Shown here: positions 26,442 through 36,399 of the stretch, piece after piece
Position numbering within the stretch: position 1 is the stretch's first letter
How the letters are laid out: each line of letters begins with the position of its first letter
Assembly: GCA_025359045.1 (NCBI GenBank)
Contig: JANYHN010000008.1
Coordinates: forward strand, 82,657 to 146,656
Direction of reading: 5' to 3'
Source: Hyphomicrobiales bacterium
GTDB lineage: Bacteria; Pseudomonadota; Alphaproteobacteria; Rhizobiales; Aestuariivirgaceae
DNA: 64,000 bases
Notes under the pieces: generated by a model
What the model was told of the DNA's origin: nothing
Databases searched by the model: none
Seen by the model: the letters and a program-made list of their open reading frames with translations, nothing else
Position numbers and translations under genes: made by a program

Positions 26442-27224
26442 ATGGATTCCTTAAAGCCCTCTCCAATGAAACGCGGGTTAAAGCGGCCCCACAGGTGGAC
26501 TGTGGTTCGGCAGCTTCGCATGCTCACGTCGCATCGCAGGACGGCTCGGTCAGACCGCACTCTCGCAATCATGTTGGCCTTCGTGGCGGGTTCGGCAAAC
26601 GCTGGCGGATTTATACTGCTTGGCAGTTACACTTCGCACATGACAGGATATTTGTCACAGGCGGCTGACCAGTTGGTGCTCAGCAATTATGCCATGGTGT
26701 TTACGGCAATTCTGGCGATAGGCCTGTTTACTTTTGGCGCGGCACTTTCAGCGATCGTGATCAATTGGGCGCGCGGCTATCAGCCTCGACTGCAGTATAT
26801 TTTGCCACTGGCACTTCAAGGTATCAGTTTTTTGGCATTCTCTATCATTGGTCGCGGCGATAATTATGCTGGCAACGGCCATCTCATTGGTTTGGGTCTA
26901 TTGTGCTTTATCATGGGATTTCAAAACGCTACGATCACCAAAATTTCGCAATCTCGTATCCGCACAACTCACGTTACGGGTATGGTCACTGACGTTGGCA
27001 TTGAACTCGGGCGTTTTGTTTTCAACTATCTTTTTCAACGTCCCCGCATAATGGCAGACGCCAACAAATTGTTGCTGCTTTTACAGCTATTGGGGATGTT
27101 TTTTATTGGCGGTGTCATTGGTGCATTTGGATTTGGACTTATTGGATTGAGTTTTTCTATGGGCGTAGGTTTTCTACTTCTGCTCTCTGCCATAATTCCG
27201 ATTGTGGTCATGAACCGGAAATAA
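26442..27224 (+). CDS. DUF1275 (YoaK) family membrane protein
   Basis: About 260 residues; ATG 26442 was chosen, but an ATG at 26520 would remove a basic N-terminal stretch of 26 residues and is also possible. Membrane segments include TLAIMLAFVAGSANAGGFILLG (start of the domain) and the family pattern GYLSQAAD...FQNATITKISQSRIRTTHVTGMVTD, which is typical of DUF1275/YoaK. Six helices are predicted. The family is widespread in bacteria; substrate unknown. The N-terminal region with many Arg and His residues is unusual. Confidence 0.72.
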   Translation: MDSLKPSPMKRGLKRPHRWTVVRQLRMLTSHRRTARSDRTLAIMLAFVAGSANAGGFILLGSYTSHMTGYLSQAADQLVLSNYAMVFTAILAIGLFTFGAALSAIVINWARGYQPRLQYILPLALQGISFLAFSIIGRGDNYAGNGHLIGLGLLCFIMGFQNATITKISQSRIRTTHVTGMVTDVGIELGRFVFNYLFQRPRIMADANKLLLLLQLLGMFFIGGVIGAFGFGLIGLSFSMGVGFLLLLSAIIPIVVMNRK

Positions 27225-27226
27225 AC

Positions 27227-27847
27227 TTACCCCTCAACCTCCATTCCAACCACAATCAGCACCTGATAATCCTGCTTTTTGCAACCACCAACGGGCGGCA
27301 TGACAGCACCGGGAAATACCGGGAAATTTTCTTGGTCGGCGTGCTCAGGCGTGCATGAATTAGCCGACGCTGGCGTATAGCGCGCGGCGCGGCAGCCGAG
27401 GTGTGTAACGTCATAAAGTGTGGCGCCGTTGCTCAATTCCCAGTGCTGAATGCCGTCTGCTCCTTTGGGGTGGACAGTTAAAATGGCCGTCGCATCACGA
27501 TTTCCCGTCACCACATATTTACCTGGCACGATAGGGAATGTGGGTTGCTCCATGATAAGGCCATGCTCTTCCAGCCACCAGTCTGTGCTATCAAACTTCC
27601 AGCCGCGCGGAGCTATCCCACCCGCGTTTTTCAGATTGGAATATCCAGTTAGCCTGACGCCGCGAGGGCCCGGATCAACTGGCCACAGGCCCCAGGTTTC
27701 AGCGCCAATACCAGATTTGGCTGTGGAGTCTCCCAGAGCTGCGATATATTGCGTGGGAATGCGTTTTATGATGGTTTCGGCGGGAGATGAATCAGACATC
27801 AACAGAAACGCTGCAACTATCTGCGATAACCGAAATACTTTGTTCAT
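27227..27847 (-). CDS. Conserved secreted protein of unknown function
   Basis: 206 residues with a signal peptide (MNKVFRLSQIVAAFLLMS). The mature part has recognisable blocks (GAETWGLWPVDPGPRGVRL, FDSTDWWLEEHGLIMEQP, TGNRDATAILTVH) and four cysteines in its C-terminal third. I recognise it only as a conserved hypothetical. It is convergent with the YoaK gene, with two bases between the stops. Confidence 0.65.
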   Translation of the reverse strand: MNKVFRLSQIVAAFLLMSDSSPAETIIKRIPTQYIAALGDSTAKSGIGAETWGLWPVDPGPRGVRLTGYSNLKNAGGIAPRGWKFDSTDWWLEEHGLIMEQPTFPIVPGKYVVTGNRDATAILTVHPKGADGIQHWELSNGATLYDVTHLGCRAARYTPASANSCTPEHADQENFPVFPGAVMPPVGGCKKQDYQVLIVVGMEVEG

Positions 27848-27966
27848 GGCTGTCTACTTTCTTAACGAAGCCTTTCAACGGAATCTACCACAGTTTGGTT
27901 CAGTTGTGTGCGCACTGGCTAATCCCTGAGGTTTTGATAGAATTCAATTTTAAGGGATTCTCGAAA

Positions 27967-28380
27967 ATGAAAGCAATTTGGGTTCTAGGAATTTGTCTTG
28001 CGGTGTTTGCACCTAGCGTCGCTTTTGCTGAACTCTGCGATAACCCCGTTACTCAATCGGACATGACTTATTGTGCGGGATGGCAATTCAAGAAAGATGA
28101 TGCCGGATTAAACGATGTCTATGGCCGTCTCAAAGAAAACTATAGCGAAATTCCCTCCGCAAAATCTGCTCTCACAAAAGCCCAGCGCGCATGGGTAGCG
28201 TTTCGAGATGCGGAATGTAAATTGGAAGCGGTGGGCGAAGAAGGCGGAACAGCGCAGCCTATGATTTATAATCAGTGTCTGTCGCGGCTCACTACGCTCC
28301 GTATTGAGCAACTGCAAAAAAGATTGGATTGCCAAGAAGGTGATCTAACCTGCATTGCGGCAGGCGACGCTGCAAACTGA
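27967..28380 (+). CDS. LprI/DUF1311-like secreted protein
   Basis: 137 residues from the ATG at 27967 (AAGGGA upstream); the frame is open further back but only from 27967 is there a signal peptide (MKAIWVLGICLAVFAPSVAFA). It has the LprI pattern: CDNPVTQSDMTYCAGWQFKKDDAGLNDVYGRL (split here: CDNPVTQSDMTYC, then LNDVYGRL), and AQRAWVAFRDAECKLEA, with six cysteines. The role is unknown; some relatives inhibit lysozyme. It is followed one base later by the EamA transporter gene. Confidence 0.75.
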   Translation: MKAIWVLGICLAVFAPSVAFAELCDNPVTQSDMTYCAGWQFKKDDAGLNDVYGRLKENYSEIPSAKSALTKAQRAWVAFRDAECKLEAVGEEGGTAQPMIYNQCLSRLTTLRIEQLQKRLDCQEGDLTCIAAGDAAN

Positions 28381-28381
28381 T

Positions 28382-29266
28382 ATGCCCACATCGTTGACAC
28401 GTGTTCATTTTCTGCTGGCTCTTGCAATTGTTGCAATATGGGGCAGTAATTTTGTGGTGATCAAGCTCGCCCTTAATCATTTGCCGCCACTGCTGTTTGC
28501 AACGCTGCGCTTTGCGTTAGTGGTTTTTCCTTTAGTGTTCTTTATCAAGCGCCCGCAAGTGTCTCTGCTCAACCTTGCGAGCTATGGCGTATTGATCGGG
28601 GCGGGGCAATTTGGTCTTATGTTCATTGCCATGAAGGGCCACATCAGTCCCGGCATCACATCGCTGGTCATTCAGTTACAGGTTTTTGTGACAATTGGAA
28701 TTTCGGTTTTGCGCGGCTCTGAACGTTTGCGCGGATATCAATATGTTGCACTCGGATTGGCGGTTCTGGGGCTGGCCAACATTGCGCTATACGGCGGCGG
28801 AAGTGCAACACCGTTGGGTTTATTTCTGGTTATTTGCGCCGCAATCAGTTGGGGCATCGCCAACATCATCAACCGGGCGGCAGGCAAGATTGATATGCTG
28901 GCCTATGTGGTGTGGGCGGCAATATTTGCCGTTCCACCGCTATTAGTTTTGTCGTTGATCTTTGAAGGATGGCGAGCGGATTTGCAGGGATTGCAACAAG
29001 CAGACTTTATGTCTTGGGCGGCCGTGATTTGGCAATCTGTGGCCAACACGATGTTTGGTTATGGCGCTTGGGGGTGGTTGCTATCGCGTTATCCAGCTGC
29101 AACGGTCACGCCAACAGCACTCTTGGTGCCGGTTTTTGGTATGAGCACGTCGGCATTTTTTCTGGGTGAAGGGCTCGAACAGTGGAAGCTTGCCGCGGCG
29201 GGGTTGGTTCTCGGTGGCCTAGCACTCAATCTCTTTTGGCCACGGTTTTATTCGCAAATCCGGTAA
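28382..29266 (+). CDS. EamA/DMT family transporter
   Basis: 294 residues starting at the ATG at 28382, right after the stop of the LprI-like gene. Ten hydrophobic helices in two repeated halves, with AIWGSNFVVIKLAL in the first and ISWGIANIINRAAG in the second, as in DMT exporters of the EamA type. Members export amino acids or metabolites such as O-acetylserine or purines; the substrate is unknown. Its end overlaps the convergent extensin-like gene by 19 bases. Confidence 0.85.
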   Translation: MPTSLTRVHFLLALAIVAIWGSNFVVIKLALNHLPPLLFATLRFALVVFPLVFFIKRPQVSLLNLASYGVLIGAGQFGLMFIAMKGHISPGITSLVIQLQVFVTIGISVLRGSERLRGYQYVALGLAVLGLANIALYGGGSATPLGLFLVICAAISWGIANIINRAAGKIDMLAYVVWAAIFAVPPLLVLSLIFEGWRADLQGLQQADFMSWAAVIWQSVANTMFGYGAWGWLLSRYPAATVTPTALLVPVFGMSTSAFFLGEGLEQWKLAAAGLVLGGLALNLFWPRFYSQIR

Positions 29267-30246
29267 GTTCCGCTCTTTCCATGTTGGCCCAAATCAAAGT
29301 GGAAATGGCTAGCATGAGCTTCGTTCGCACCGGGGCCCAACACCGTAGTAAAATATGTGCAAGCTGAATGGCGAATCGTGGAAAGAACGAGATAGTCTTT
29401 GTTCAGAGAAGAAATTGCATCTTTCACCAGAAAGATGCGCCCATCTGCTAATTGAATGCGCTCGATGTCGACAGCGTTTCCCAATGCGTGTTCGCTCATT
29501 TTCGCCGACGAATCTCCGTTTCGCCCGCGGCAGACAAAGCCAGGTCCTGTGTAGAGTTTTGAAATTTGCGACTTTGCTTGCGAAGCGACGGTGGGAATAG
29601 CACTGTCATGAATGAAATTGATAAATTGCAAAGCAAAGCCGCAATTCAGATTAGGTTGATCGGGAAACTCCAGCTTCTGGCCATTCAAAGTGTAGGACTT
29701 GAGCCGCACGGGATTGATGATGACGCAACTGCCCTGCTGTTCATAGGTGGGATTTGGCGTGAAGCTGACATTGAATTTGTTCAGCGCGGCTTGGCAAGCT
29801 GTTGCATCGGAAAGTAGCACGGGCGCAGGTAAATGAATGGGCGGCGGCGATGCAGCCTTTGGCTGGGGAGCTATATTCTTGGGCGGTACTGGGGGCGCTG
29901 GTGGGATGACAGGTTCCGGCGGAATTGGCTCAGGCGCAACATCAATCACTGGTTCTGGCGGAATGACTTCAGTTTCCACAGGTTTTTCACGCGGGATTGG
30001 CGGCTTTGGTTTGATCTGAATTACAGGTGTGACGGGAGTTTCAGTTCTCTGCGGAACAGGTTTTTCAACAATTGGACTTTTTGTTTTTTTATGTTTGCAG
30101 CTTTTGGATTTGACCGCTTTACATAATGTTCTTTCGACGTTGCGTAGAGCAGATTCAATTGGGTTTCTAGCCAAAACATGTGGGCTCACGGAAACAAATG
30201 CGATTAAACCCAACACACCAACACGAATGCAAACATTTAGTTTCAT
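29248..30246 (-). CDS. Extensin-like family protein (peptidase M15-like)
   Basis: 332 residues. A signal peptide is followed by a basic segment and a proline-rich stretch with many PPE and KP repeats (about residues 55-140), then a ~170-residue domain beginning CQAALNKFNVSF. The extensin-like C-terminal domain resembles VanY/M15 peptidases: SEHALGNAVDI and SHFHFDLG supply the zinc ligands. It probably acts on or binds peptidoglycan in the periplasm, the proline-rich stalk serving as spacer. Six cysteines in the domain. The 3' end overlaps the EamA gene. Confidence 0.85.
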   Translation of the reverse strand: MKLNVCIRVGVLGLIAFVSVSPHVLARNPIESALRNVERTLCKAVKSKSCKHKKTKSPIVEKPVPQRTETPVTPVIQIKPKPPIPREKPVETEVIPPEPVIDVAPEPIPPEPVIPPAPPVPPKNIAPQPKAASPPPIHLPAPVLLSDATACQAALNKFNVSFTPNPTYEQQGSCVIINPVRLKSYTLNGQKLEFPDQPNLNCGFALQFINFIHDSAIPTVASQAKSQISKLYTGPGFVCRGRNGDSSAKMSEHALGNAVDIERIQLADGRIFLVKDAISSLNKDYLVLSTIRHSACTYFTTVLGPGANEAHASHFHFDLGQHGKSGTYRICE

Positions 30247-30290
30247 TTGGTAATGCTAAGCTGATTTGATCTTGATGCAAAATAAAAAAT

Positions 30291-31151
30291 CTAAGTCTGC
30301 CACGCTTTCATCTGGCCCCTGAACCACGTTAATTGGCGTTTGATAAAGTTGCGGGTCGCAGTTTTGGCTTTTGTTTTTGCTTCGTCGAGGGTGATTTCAC
30401 CTTTGAGGTGGGCGAGAAGTTCGGGAACACCGATGGCTTTCATCAACGGCTGCGCTGGGTCAATATCTGGAAGGGACTGAACTTCGGCAATAGCGCCCTG
30501 CTCCAACATGTAATCAAATCTTCTTTCGGCTCTGGCATAAAGTTCTTCTCTTGGCACATTCATAAACACACGTTCAATGTTCGCACCTTGCAATATGGAT
30601 TCGTGCTGGGCCTGTTTCTGCCAATCTATCAGAGGTTTACCTGTGCTTTCGAAGACCTCAAGTGAACGTATCAAACGCTGTCGATCGGCGGCATTGAGAC
30701 GAGCGGCGCTTTGGGCGTGTCGCCTTTCTAGTTCCGCATAGAGATTGCCATCGAAGTTGCGCCATTTCTCGCGTATGATCGGATCAATTGCTGGCAGCTT
30801 GGCGAGGCCCTGCTCCAGCGCGGTAAAGTACAGACCGGTGCCACCGCAAATAATCGGTAGCTGCCCATTATTCCAGCAACTTTTAATTTCACTTTCTGCT
30901 TGCGCAAGCCAAATAGCGGTGGAGAAATCATCGGCACCGCTAATGTGGCCAAAAAGCCTATGCGGAACTATAGCCTCCTCCACAGTCGAGGGCCGCGCTG
31001 TGATGATGCGGAGCTCTTTATACACCTGCATCGAGTCGGCATTGATAATCACCCCACCCCGCGCCTGCGCTTGGGCCATGGCTAAAGCAGACTTGCCGCT
31101 GGCTGTTGGGCCTGCAATAAGCAGCACAGATTTTTCAAATTTGAGTGGCAT
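30291..31151 (-). CDS. miaA: tRNA dimethylallyltransferase
   Basis: 286 residues, near the usual size. It adds a dimethylallyl group to A37 of tRNAs that read UNN codons. P-loop GPTASGKS at residues 14-21, then INADSMQVYKEL (substrate binding), and the RQLTWFRGQ end seen in all MiaA. The start codon lies back to back with the serB start codon (no base between), so the promoter must lie inside the serB coding region. The miaA-serB pair next to ilvBN is typical of Rhizobiales. Confidence 0.95.
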   Translation of the reverse strand: MPLKFEKSVLLIAGPTASGKSALAMAQAQARGGVIINADSMQVYKELRIITARPSTVEEAIVPHRLFGHISGADDFSTAIWLAQAESEIKSCWNNGQLPIICGGTGLYFTALEQGLAKLPAIDPIIREKWRNFDGNLYAELERRHAQSAARLNAADRQRLIRSLEVFESTGKPLIDWQKQAQHESILQGANIERVFMNVPREELYARAERRFDYMLEQGAIAEVQSLPDIDPAQPLMKAIGVPELLAHLKGEITLDEAKTKAKTATRNFIKRQLTWFRGQMKAWQT

Positions 31152-32018
31152 ATGGATTCCGTACTTGTTCTCATAGCAGCGCCGGGCAGCAGCGCAATCA
31201 ATTCTAGTGTGATTGAAACTCTACGCAGTTTTGGTGGTGCGCCCTATTGGCTAAGTATTGGCGATGCTGCAGAAGTGAAACCATTTGAGGGGATGCAGGG
31301 GTTTTTGGAATTTTTAAAAGCGCAACCAATTGATGCCAACCTCGTTCCACTGGCAAACCGCCGCAAGAAATTTTTGATTGCGGATATGGATTCAACCATG
31401 ATCCATCAAGAATGCATTGATGAATTGGGGGTGATGGCGGGTGCGGGCGATCACATCAAAGAAATAACAGCTCGGGCTATGCGCGGTGAATTGAATTTTG
31501 AAAGCGCTTTGAAAGAACGCGTTGGCTTGCTAAAGGGACTTAATGAAACTGTGATAGCGCAATTGATCCGTGAACGGATCACTTTCATGGAGGGTGGCAA
31601 AACGTTGCTGGCAACGATGAAGGCCAATGGCGCTTATGCTGCGCTGGTGTCAGGTGGGTTTACGGCTTTCACCTCGCATGTGGCGATAGCATTGGGATTC
31701 GATGAAAATCATGCCAACACATTGCTTTTTCACGATGGCAAACTCACAGGCGAGGTGGCGATGCCTATTCTTGGCAAAGAAGCAAAAGTGGAATCGCTAA
31801 AGCGCATTTGTTCCGAGCGCGGTATCTCACAAGATTATGTGGTCGCCGTCGGTGATGGTGCAAATGACATCCCCATGTTGCTAAAGGCCGGAATGGGTGT
31901 GGCACTTCATGCCAAACTAAAGGTGCAAGAGGCAGCAAAATTCAGCATCAATCATGGTGACCTCACGGCGTTGCTTTATTTGCAAGGTTATATGAAGAGC
32001 GAGTTTGTGTTTGGATGA
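31152..32018 (+). CDS. serB: Phosphoserine phosphatase
   Basis: 288 residues. An HAD-family enzyme that removes phosphate from phosphoserine, the last step of serine synthesis. It has the DxDxT motif in IADMDSTMI (nucleophile Asp78, acid Asp80), LVSGGFTAF and GDGANDIPML, with metal-binding Asp. An N-terminal ~70-residue ACT-like region is present, as in the longer bacterial enzymes. It starts directly after the miaA start codon on the other strand. Convergent with the RND permease gene. Confidence 0.95.
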   Translation: MDSVLVLIAAPGSSAINSSVIETLRSFGGAPYWLSIGDAAEVKPFEGMQGFLEFLKAQPIDANLVPLANRRKKFLIADMDSTMIHQECIDELGVMAGAGDHIKEITARAMRGELNFESALKERVGLLKGLNETVIAQLIRERITFMEGGKTLLATMKANGAYAALVSGGFTAFTSHVAIALGFDENHANTLLFHDGKLTGEVAMPILGKEAKVESLKRICSERGISQDYVVAVGDGANDIPMLLKAGMGVALHAKLKVQEAAKFSINHGDLTALLYLQGYMKSEFVFG

Positions 32019-32032
32019 TTTCGAATTGCTGC

Positions 32033-35000
32033 TTACGAAGCTTGAATCTGCAGTTCTTCAGTTTTGCGCTTCCCAAACAGCCTACGGATGAATTGAGAAA
32101 ATGCCTCCATAAGCACGAAAATCACTGGCGTAATAAACAGTGTGAGCACTTGACTGACCAATAACCCGCCAACCACTGCAACGCCCAATGGTTGCCTTAG
32201 TTCTGAACTCGCACCGGTTCCGATGGCTACGGGCACAGCGCCAAGCAGCGCGCAGAATGTAGTCATCATGATCGGGCGAAAGCGGCGGGTGGCGGCTTCC
32301 TGCATGGCAGTGACCGCGTTATGCGTTCCGTCACGCGTGAGTTGCAATGCCACGTCAATCATCATGATAGCGTTCTTCTTTACAATGCCGATCAGCATAA
32401 GAAGACCAATCAAGGCAATCATCGAAAAATCCATGCCCATCAGCTGCAAAGCGAGCAACGCCCCCAAGGCTGCAGACGGCAAGCCAGAAAGGATGGTCAG
32501 TGGGTGAACGAAACTCTCATAAAGTACGCCGAGCAGGATGTAGATAATCAGAATAGCTGCGCCGATTAAAAGACCTGTGTTATTAGTTGATTGTTGGAAG
32601 ATCAATGCCGCACCAGCGTAACTGGAAATGACTGATGATGGCAGTGTAATTTCTTTTTTGATTTGTTCAATGCGGCTGGTTGCCGTGCCAAGTACAACAC
32701 CCGGCGGCAAGTTGAATGAGACGGTCACCGCGGTGAGTTGACCTGTTTGATTGACAGATACAGGCGCAGGACTGCGATCAATGGTTGCAAAACTCGCCAA
32801 TGGCACTAAATTTCCGTTGGTTGCGGGCACTCTGATGGATGCCAGCATGCGTTCATCCCATGGACGCGATTGATCATACTCCAGTATCACATTGTAACTA
32901 TTGCCTGTGGTTTGAATTTGCGTGGCGGTGCTGCTGCCAAAACCATTTTGCAAAGTTTGGCGCAATGTTGCGGGGCTGATACTCAAGGCGCTGGCGCGAT
33001 CAAAATCAACATTCACGCCAGCTTGAAGGGCGTTGTTTTGCAAATCTGATGTCACATCGACAAAATTTGCAGTGTCTTTGCGCATCGCATCCGTCAAGAC
33101 TTGCGCCCATTGGCGTGTGAGATTTGCGTCGAGTGATTGCAGTACCAATTGATATTGGCTTTGCGTACTGCGACCACCAAAATTCAGCGATTGCTGAGGA
33201 TTAACGAAGCCGCGCAATCCGCCAATATTTGATATGTCTTTGCGCAGGCCTGCCACTACGGTGTCAAGCGCGGCGCGCTGAGATTTCGGTTTGAGTTGTG
33301 CCGTGATCGAACCGGAATTACTGCTTGCACCGCCGGGGCCACCACCTACAAATGAAAGAATGTGATCTACAGCAGGATCAGCGGCGACGGCGTCTGCCGC
33401 CTGTTGTTGAAGAGCAAGCATTTCTGGATAGGATATATCTTGACGTGCCTGAGTCGAAATTGAAACTGTTCCGATATCTTCGGACGGGAATAGACTGCGC
33501 GGCAAGGCACTAAACAGTGCAAAGGAGGCGTAACCCGTTCCGAAAAATATCAGAACAATGATGAGCTTGTGACGCAGGCACCAGCCCACCATCCATCCAT
33601 AGCTATCGGTAATTTTATCAAATAATGTTTTCTTGGGGTTTTCAACATGTGGAGAGTGAGGCAAACGCGCTGCCAGCATCGGTGTTACTGTCAATGAGAT
33701 GAAAGCGGATGAGAGAATGGCCATCGTGACGACGACGCCAAATTCATTGAATACTTTACCGATTATGCCGCCCATCAACAAAATGGGAATGAACACAGCG
33801 ACGAGCGAAAGTGACATGGAAATAATTGTACCCGTCACTTCGCGACTGCCTTTCAAGGCGGCGGTAAAGGGATCTTCGCCCTCCTCGACCAAGCGAACGA
33901 TATTTTCCAGCATAACGATAGCATCATCAACAACGAGGCCAACCGAAAGCGTTAGTCCCAACAATGATATATTGTCGATGGAATAGCCAAAATAATACAT
34001 TGCCGCAAAAGTCATCAGAAGACTCAGAGGCACGGCGATCCCGGGGATTAAAGTAGCTGAAATGCGCCTCAAGAATAAGAAGATTACCATAATAACCAGA
34101 ATAATGGTCAGGCCCAATGAATACTGCACATCTTCAACGGCATTTTTAATTGATACTGACGCGTCGTTTACGATGTTGATTTTCATGCCGGCGGGAAGCC
34201 CAGCTTCGAGGGCCGGCAATTTATCTTTCACAGACTGAACCAAATCAACAGTGTTAGCAGCGGGTTGGCGGATGACCGCAATCACGATGGCTTGTTTGCC
34301 ATCCAGCCAGCTGCCTTGTTGTAAATTGGAATAACTATCTAAAACTTCAGCCACATCACCAAGTCTGGCCGACGCCCCGTTCGAACGCGCGATGATGAGT
34401 GTCTTAAAGGTTTCAGCACTCGTGCGTTGAGTTTGAGAATCAATTGTCATTGACTGACTATCAGTTTGGAACGACCCAAGTGGGGTTTGGTCGTTGGCAA
34501 CTTTCAAGGCTTGAGAAACTTGGTTAAGTGACAGACCGCGCGCAGCTAGTTTATCTGGATCAACCTCAATGCGCACCGCATAGGTTTTCGAACCAAAGAT
34601 TTGTGCTTGAGCAACGCCCGTGATGGTTGATAGGGCGGGCGCGATCACGTTCTGCGCCATATCATCCATCTTGGTCAAAGGTGCTCCGTCGCTGGTCAGC
34701 GCCAAGAACAGAACGGGCGCACTGGCCGGGTTGGCTTTGCGGTAGCTGGGTGGCGTGGTGAGATTTGCGGGTAATTGTCTTTGCGCCCGACTGATGGCGG
34801 CTTGCACATCCGCAGCGGCAGCATCGATATTGCGGGTGAGATTAAATTGTATTGTAATATTCGATCCACCCAAATCCGAACGTGCGGTGATCGTGTCAAT
34901 TCCGTCGATCGTTTGAAATTGTTTGATCAAAGGGGTGGCCACAGAGCTTGCCATCGTGTCGGGTGATGCGCCAGCGAGATTTGCAGATACACTAATTGTT

Positions 35001-35128
35001 GGAAAATCGGCTTGAGGCAGGGCAGCTACGGGCAATTTTGAATAAGAGGCCAAGCCGCCAAATAATATTGCCAGCATCATGAGAATTGTGGCGACGGGGC
35101 GTCTGATGAATAAAGCGGAAATGCTCAC
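32033..35128 (-). CDS. RND efflux transporter, HAE1 family (AcrB-like)
   Basis: 1031 residues, the normal size of inner-membrane drug/proton antiporters. N-terminus MSISALFIRRPVATILMMLA, then large periplasmic loops and the paired aspartates in GLVVDDAIVMLENI, needed for proton transfer in helix 4. The helix 10-11 region has GIVKKNAIMMIDVA. It exports drugs, detergents or lipids with its adaptor and an outer-membrane channel. No TolC-like gene is seen next to it, so an unlinked channel must serve. It starts 4 bases inside the adaptor gene (ATGA overlap). Confidence 0.95.
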   Translation of the reverse strand: MSISALFIRRPVATILMMLAILFGGLASYSKLPVAALPQADFPTISVSANLAGASPDTMASSVATPLIKQFQTIDGIDTITARSDLGGSNITIQFNLTRNIDAAAADVQAAISRAQRQLPANLTTPPSYRKANPASAPVLFLALTSDGAPLTKMDDMAQNVIAPALSTITGVAQAQIFGSKTYAVRIEVDPDKLAARGLSLNQVSQALKVANDQTPLGSFQTDSQSMTIDSQTQRTSAETFKTLIIARSNGASARLGDVAEVLDSYSNLQQGSWLDGKQAIVIAVIRQPAANTVDLVQSVKDKLPALEAGLPAGMKINIVNDASVSIKNAVEDVQYSLGLTIILVIMVIFLFLRRISATLIPGIAVPLSLLMTFAAMYYFGYSIDNISLLGLTLSVGLVVDDAIVMLENIVRLVEEGEDPFTAALKGSREVTGTIISMSLSLVAVFIPILLMGGIIGKVFNEFGVVVTMAILSSAFISLTVTPMLAARLPHSPHVENPKKTLFDKITDSYGWMVGWCLRHKLIIVLIFFGTGYASFALFSALPRSLFPSEDIGTVSISTQARQDISYPEMLALQQQAADAVAADPAVDHILSFVGGGPGGASSNSGSITAQLKPKSQRAALDTVVAGLRKDISNIGGLRGFVNPQQSLNFGGRSTQSQYQLVLQSLDANLTRQWAQVLTDAMRKDTANFVDVTSDLQNNALQAGVNVDFDRASALSISPATLRQTLQNGFGSSTATQIQTTGNSYNVILEYDQSRPWDERMLASIRVPATNGNLVPLASFATIDRSPAPVSVNQTGQLTAVTVSFNLPPGVVLGTATSRIEQIKKEITLPSSVISSYAGAALIFQQSTNNTGLLIGAAILIIYILLGVLYESFVHPLTILSGLPSAALGALLALQLMGMDFSMIALIGLLMLIGIVKKNAIMMIDVALQLTRDGTHNAVTAMQEAATRRFRPIMMTTFCALLGAVPVAIGTGASSELRQPLGVAVVGGLLVSQVLTLFITPVIFVLMEAFSQFIRRLFGKRKTEELQIQAS

Positions 35129-36399
35129 GGTGCTGTGCTCTGTGCTGTTTCTTCTGCGTTGGCTTTTGGTTTCCTTGGTTTTTTTGAATTGGCAGAAGTC
35201 GTATTTTTATCTGGAGCGGCAGAACCGACTTTTACAGCTGAACCATTCACCAAATTTATTTGGCCCTCGATCACCACACTCTCGCCTGCACTCAGGCCTT
35301 TTGCAATGCCTGCCGTTTGATCTCCGCGCAAGGCAATCTCAACAGGCCTCACCTCAATCGTGTTATCCTGTTTCACGATGTAAACTGCGTTGCCGCTGGA
35401 GGTTGGCGTTACGGCTTGGTTGGGCACGAGTACGAGATTTTCGATTGCACCGGCCGTTACGTCGACATTGATGGCTTGCCCGCTTAGAAATGTCATGTCG
35501 GTGTTTGGAATTTCTGCCCGCATTTTGAAAGTACCAGAATTGCTATCGATGCTGGTATCGACAAACACGATAGGGCCTTTCACGGTTTGTGGCTTTGCCG
35601 TGGATTGCGCTGCAACATCAACCGACAGTGTATGATCGGCAAATGATTTGTGGATTAACTCCGCATCACGATCTGGCAATGCAAATTCGGCATAGACGGG
35701 ATCAAGTTGCATTATGGTCGCAACGGAAGTGCCGGGGGCAACAAAGGCGCCAGGTGAAAGAAGAATGGTGCCGAGCTTGCCATCAAATGGTGCATGAATT
35801 TCGGTCAAGGACAGTGTGACTTGGTCAGCAGCCAAAACGGCTTGGTCGAAGTTTACGGCGGCAGTGGCCACTTTGGCCGCAGTATCTGCATCATCGCCGG
35901 CCTGCTTGCTGTTCAAACCTTTATTCAATAAATCTTTTGCGCGCTTTGCTGCAATATTTGCATTGTCTAAGGTCGCTTGGTCTTTGATCAAGGTGGCCTG
36001 ATCCTTATTGATCGTGGCACTGATCACTCGGGTATCGAGTTGTGCGATGAGATCGCCTTTCTTCACTGTCGCGCCGTCTTTGACCAACACGTCCGCCAAA
36101 ATCCCTGAACTGGCTGCCGTCAATATGGACGAGGCAATGGGAACGATCGTTCCAATGGTCTGGCGGTTAATGGGCATGCTGCCTGAAACAGCTTTCGCGA
36201 CCAGAACTGTGATCGGCCCTGCACTGTTGCGCCTTTTAGTTCCCCCGCCGCTACTATCAACCTTTGCTGCGACACTTGCACCGCCGAATTTTGATTGCCA
36301 GAGCGCAGTCGCTTGCGGCAGCCACTTTGCTTCGGTAAAATATGCGGTGACGAGCACAGCGGAGACCAATAATAAAGCTATTAAGCGGCGCAAATTCAT
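35125..36399 (-). CDS. RND efflux adaptor (membrane fusion protein)
   Basis: 424 residues from the ATG at 36399 (MNLRRLIALLLVSAVLV); a GGAAAG is close before it. The frame is open for 19 codons upstream, but these look untranslated. It has an N-terminal membrane anchor, a barrel-sandwich (lipoyl-like) half SSGILADVLVKDGATVKKGDLIAQLD (in pieces at residues ~90-125), a coiled-coil hairpin with many Ala, Lys and Gln, and the second half APFDGKLGTILLSPGAFV. It links the inner-membrane RND pump to the outer-membrane channel. It is the first gene of the operon, divergent from uvrB. Confidence 0.92.
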   Translation of the reverse strand: MNLRRLIALLLVSAVLVTAYFTEAKWLPQATALWQSKFGGASVAAKVDSSGGGTKRRNSAGPITVLVAKAVSGSMPINRQTIGTIVPIASSILTAASSGILADVLVKDGATVKKGDLIAQLDTRVISATINKDQATLIKDQATLDNANIAAKRAKDLLNKGLNSKQAGDDADTAAKVATAAVNFDQAVLAADQVTLSLTEIHAPFDGKLGTILLSPGAFVAPGTSVATIMQLDPVYAEFALPDRDAELIHKSFADHTLSVDVAAQSTAKPQTVKGPIVFVDTSIDSNSGTFKMRAEIPNTDMTFLSGQAINVDVTAGAIENLVLVPNQAVTPTSSGNAVYIVKQDNTIEVRPVEIALRGDQTAGIAKGLSAGESVVIEGQINLVNGSAVKVGSAAPDKNTTSANSKKPRKPKANAEETAQSTAP

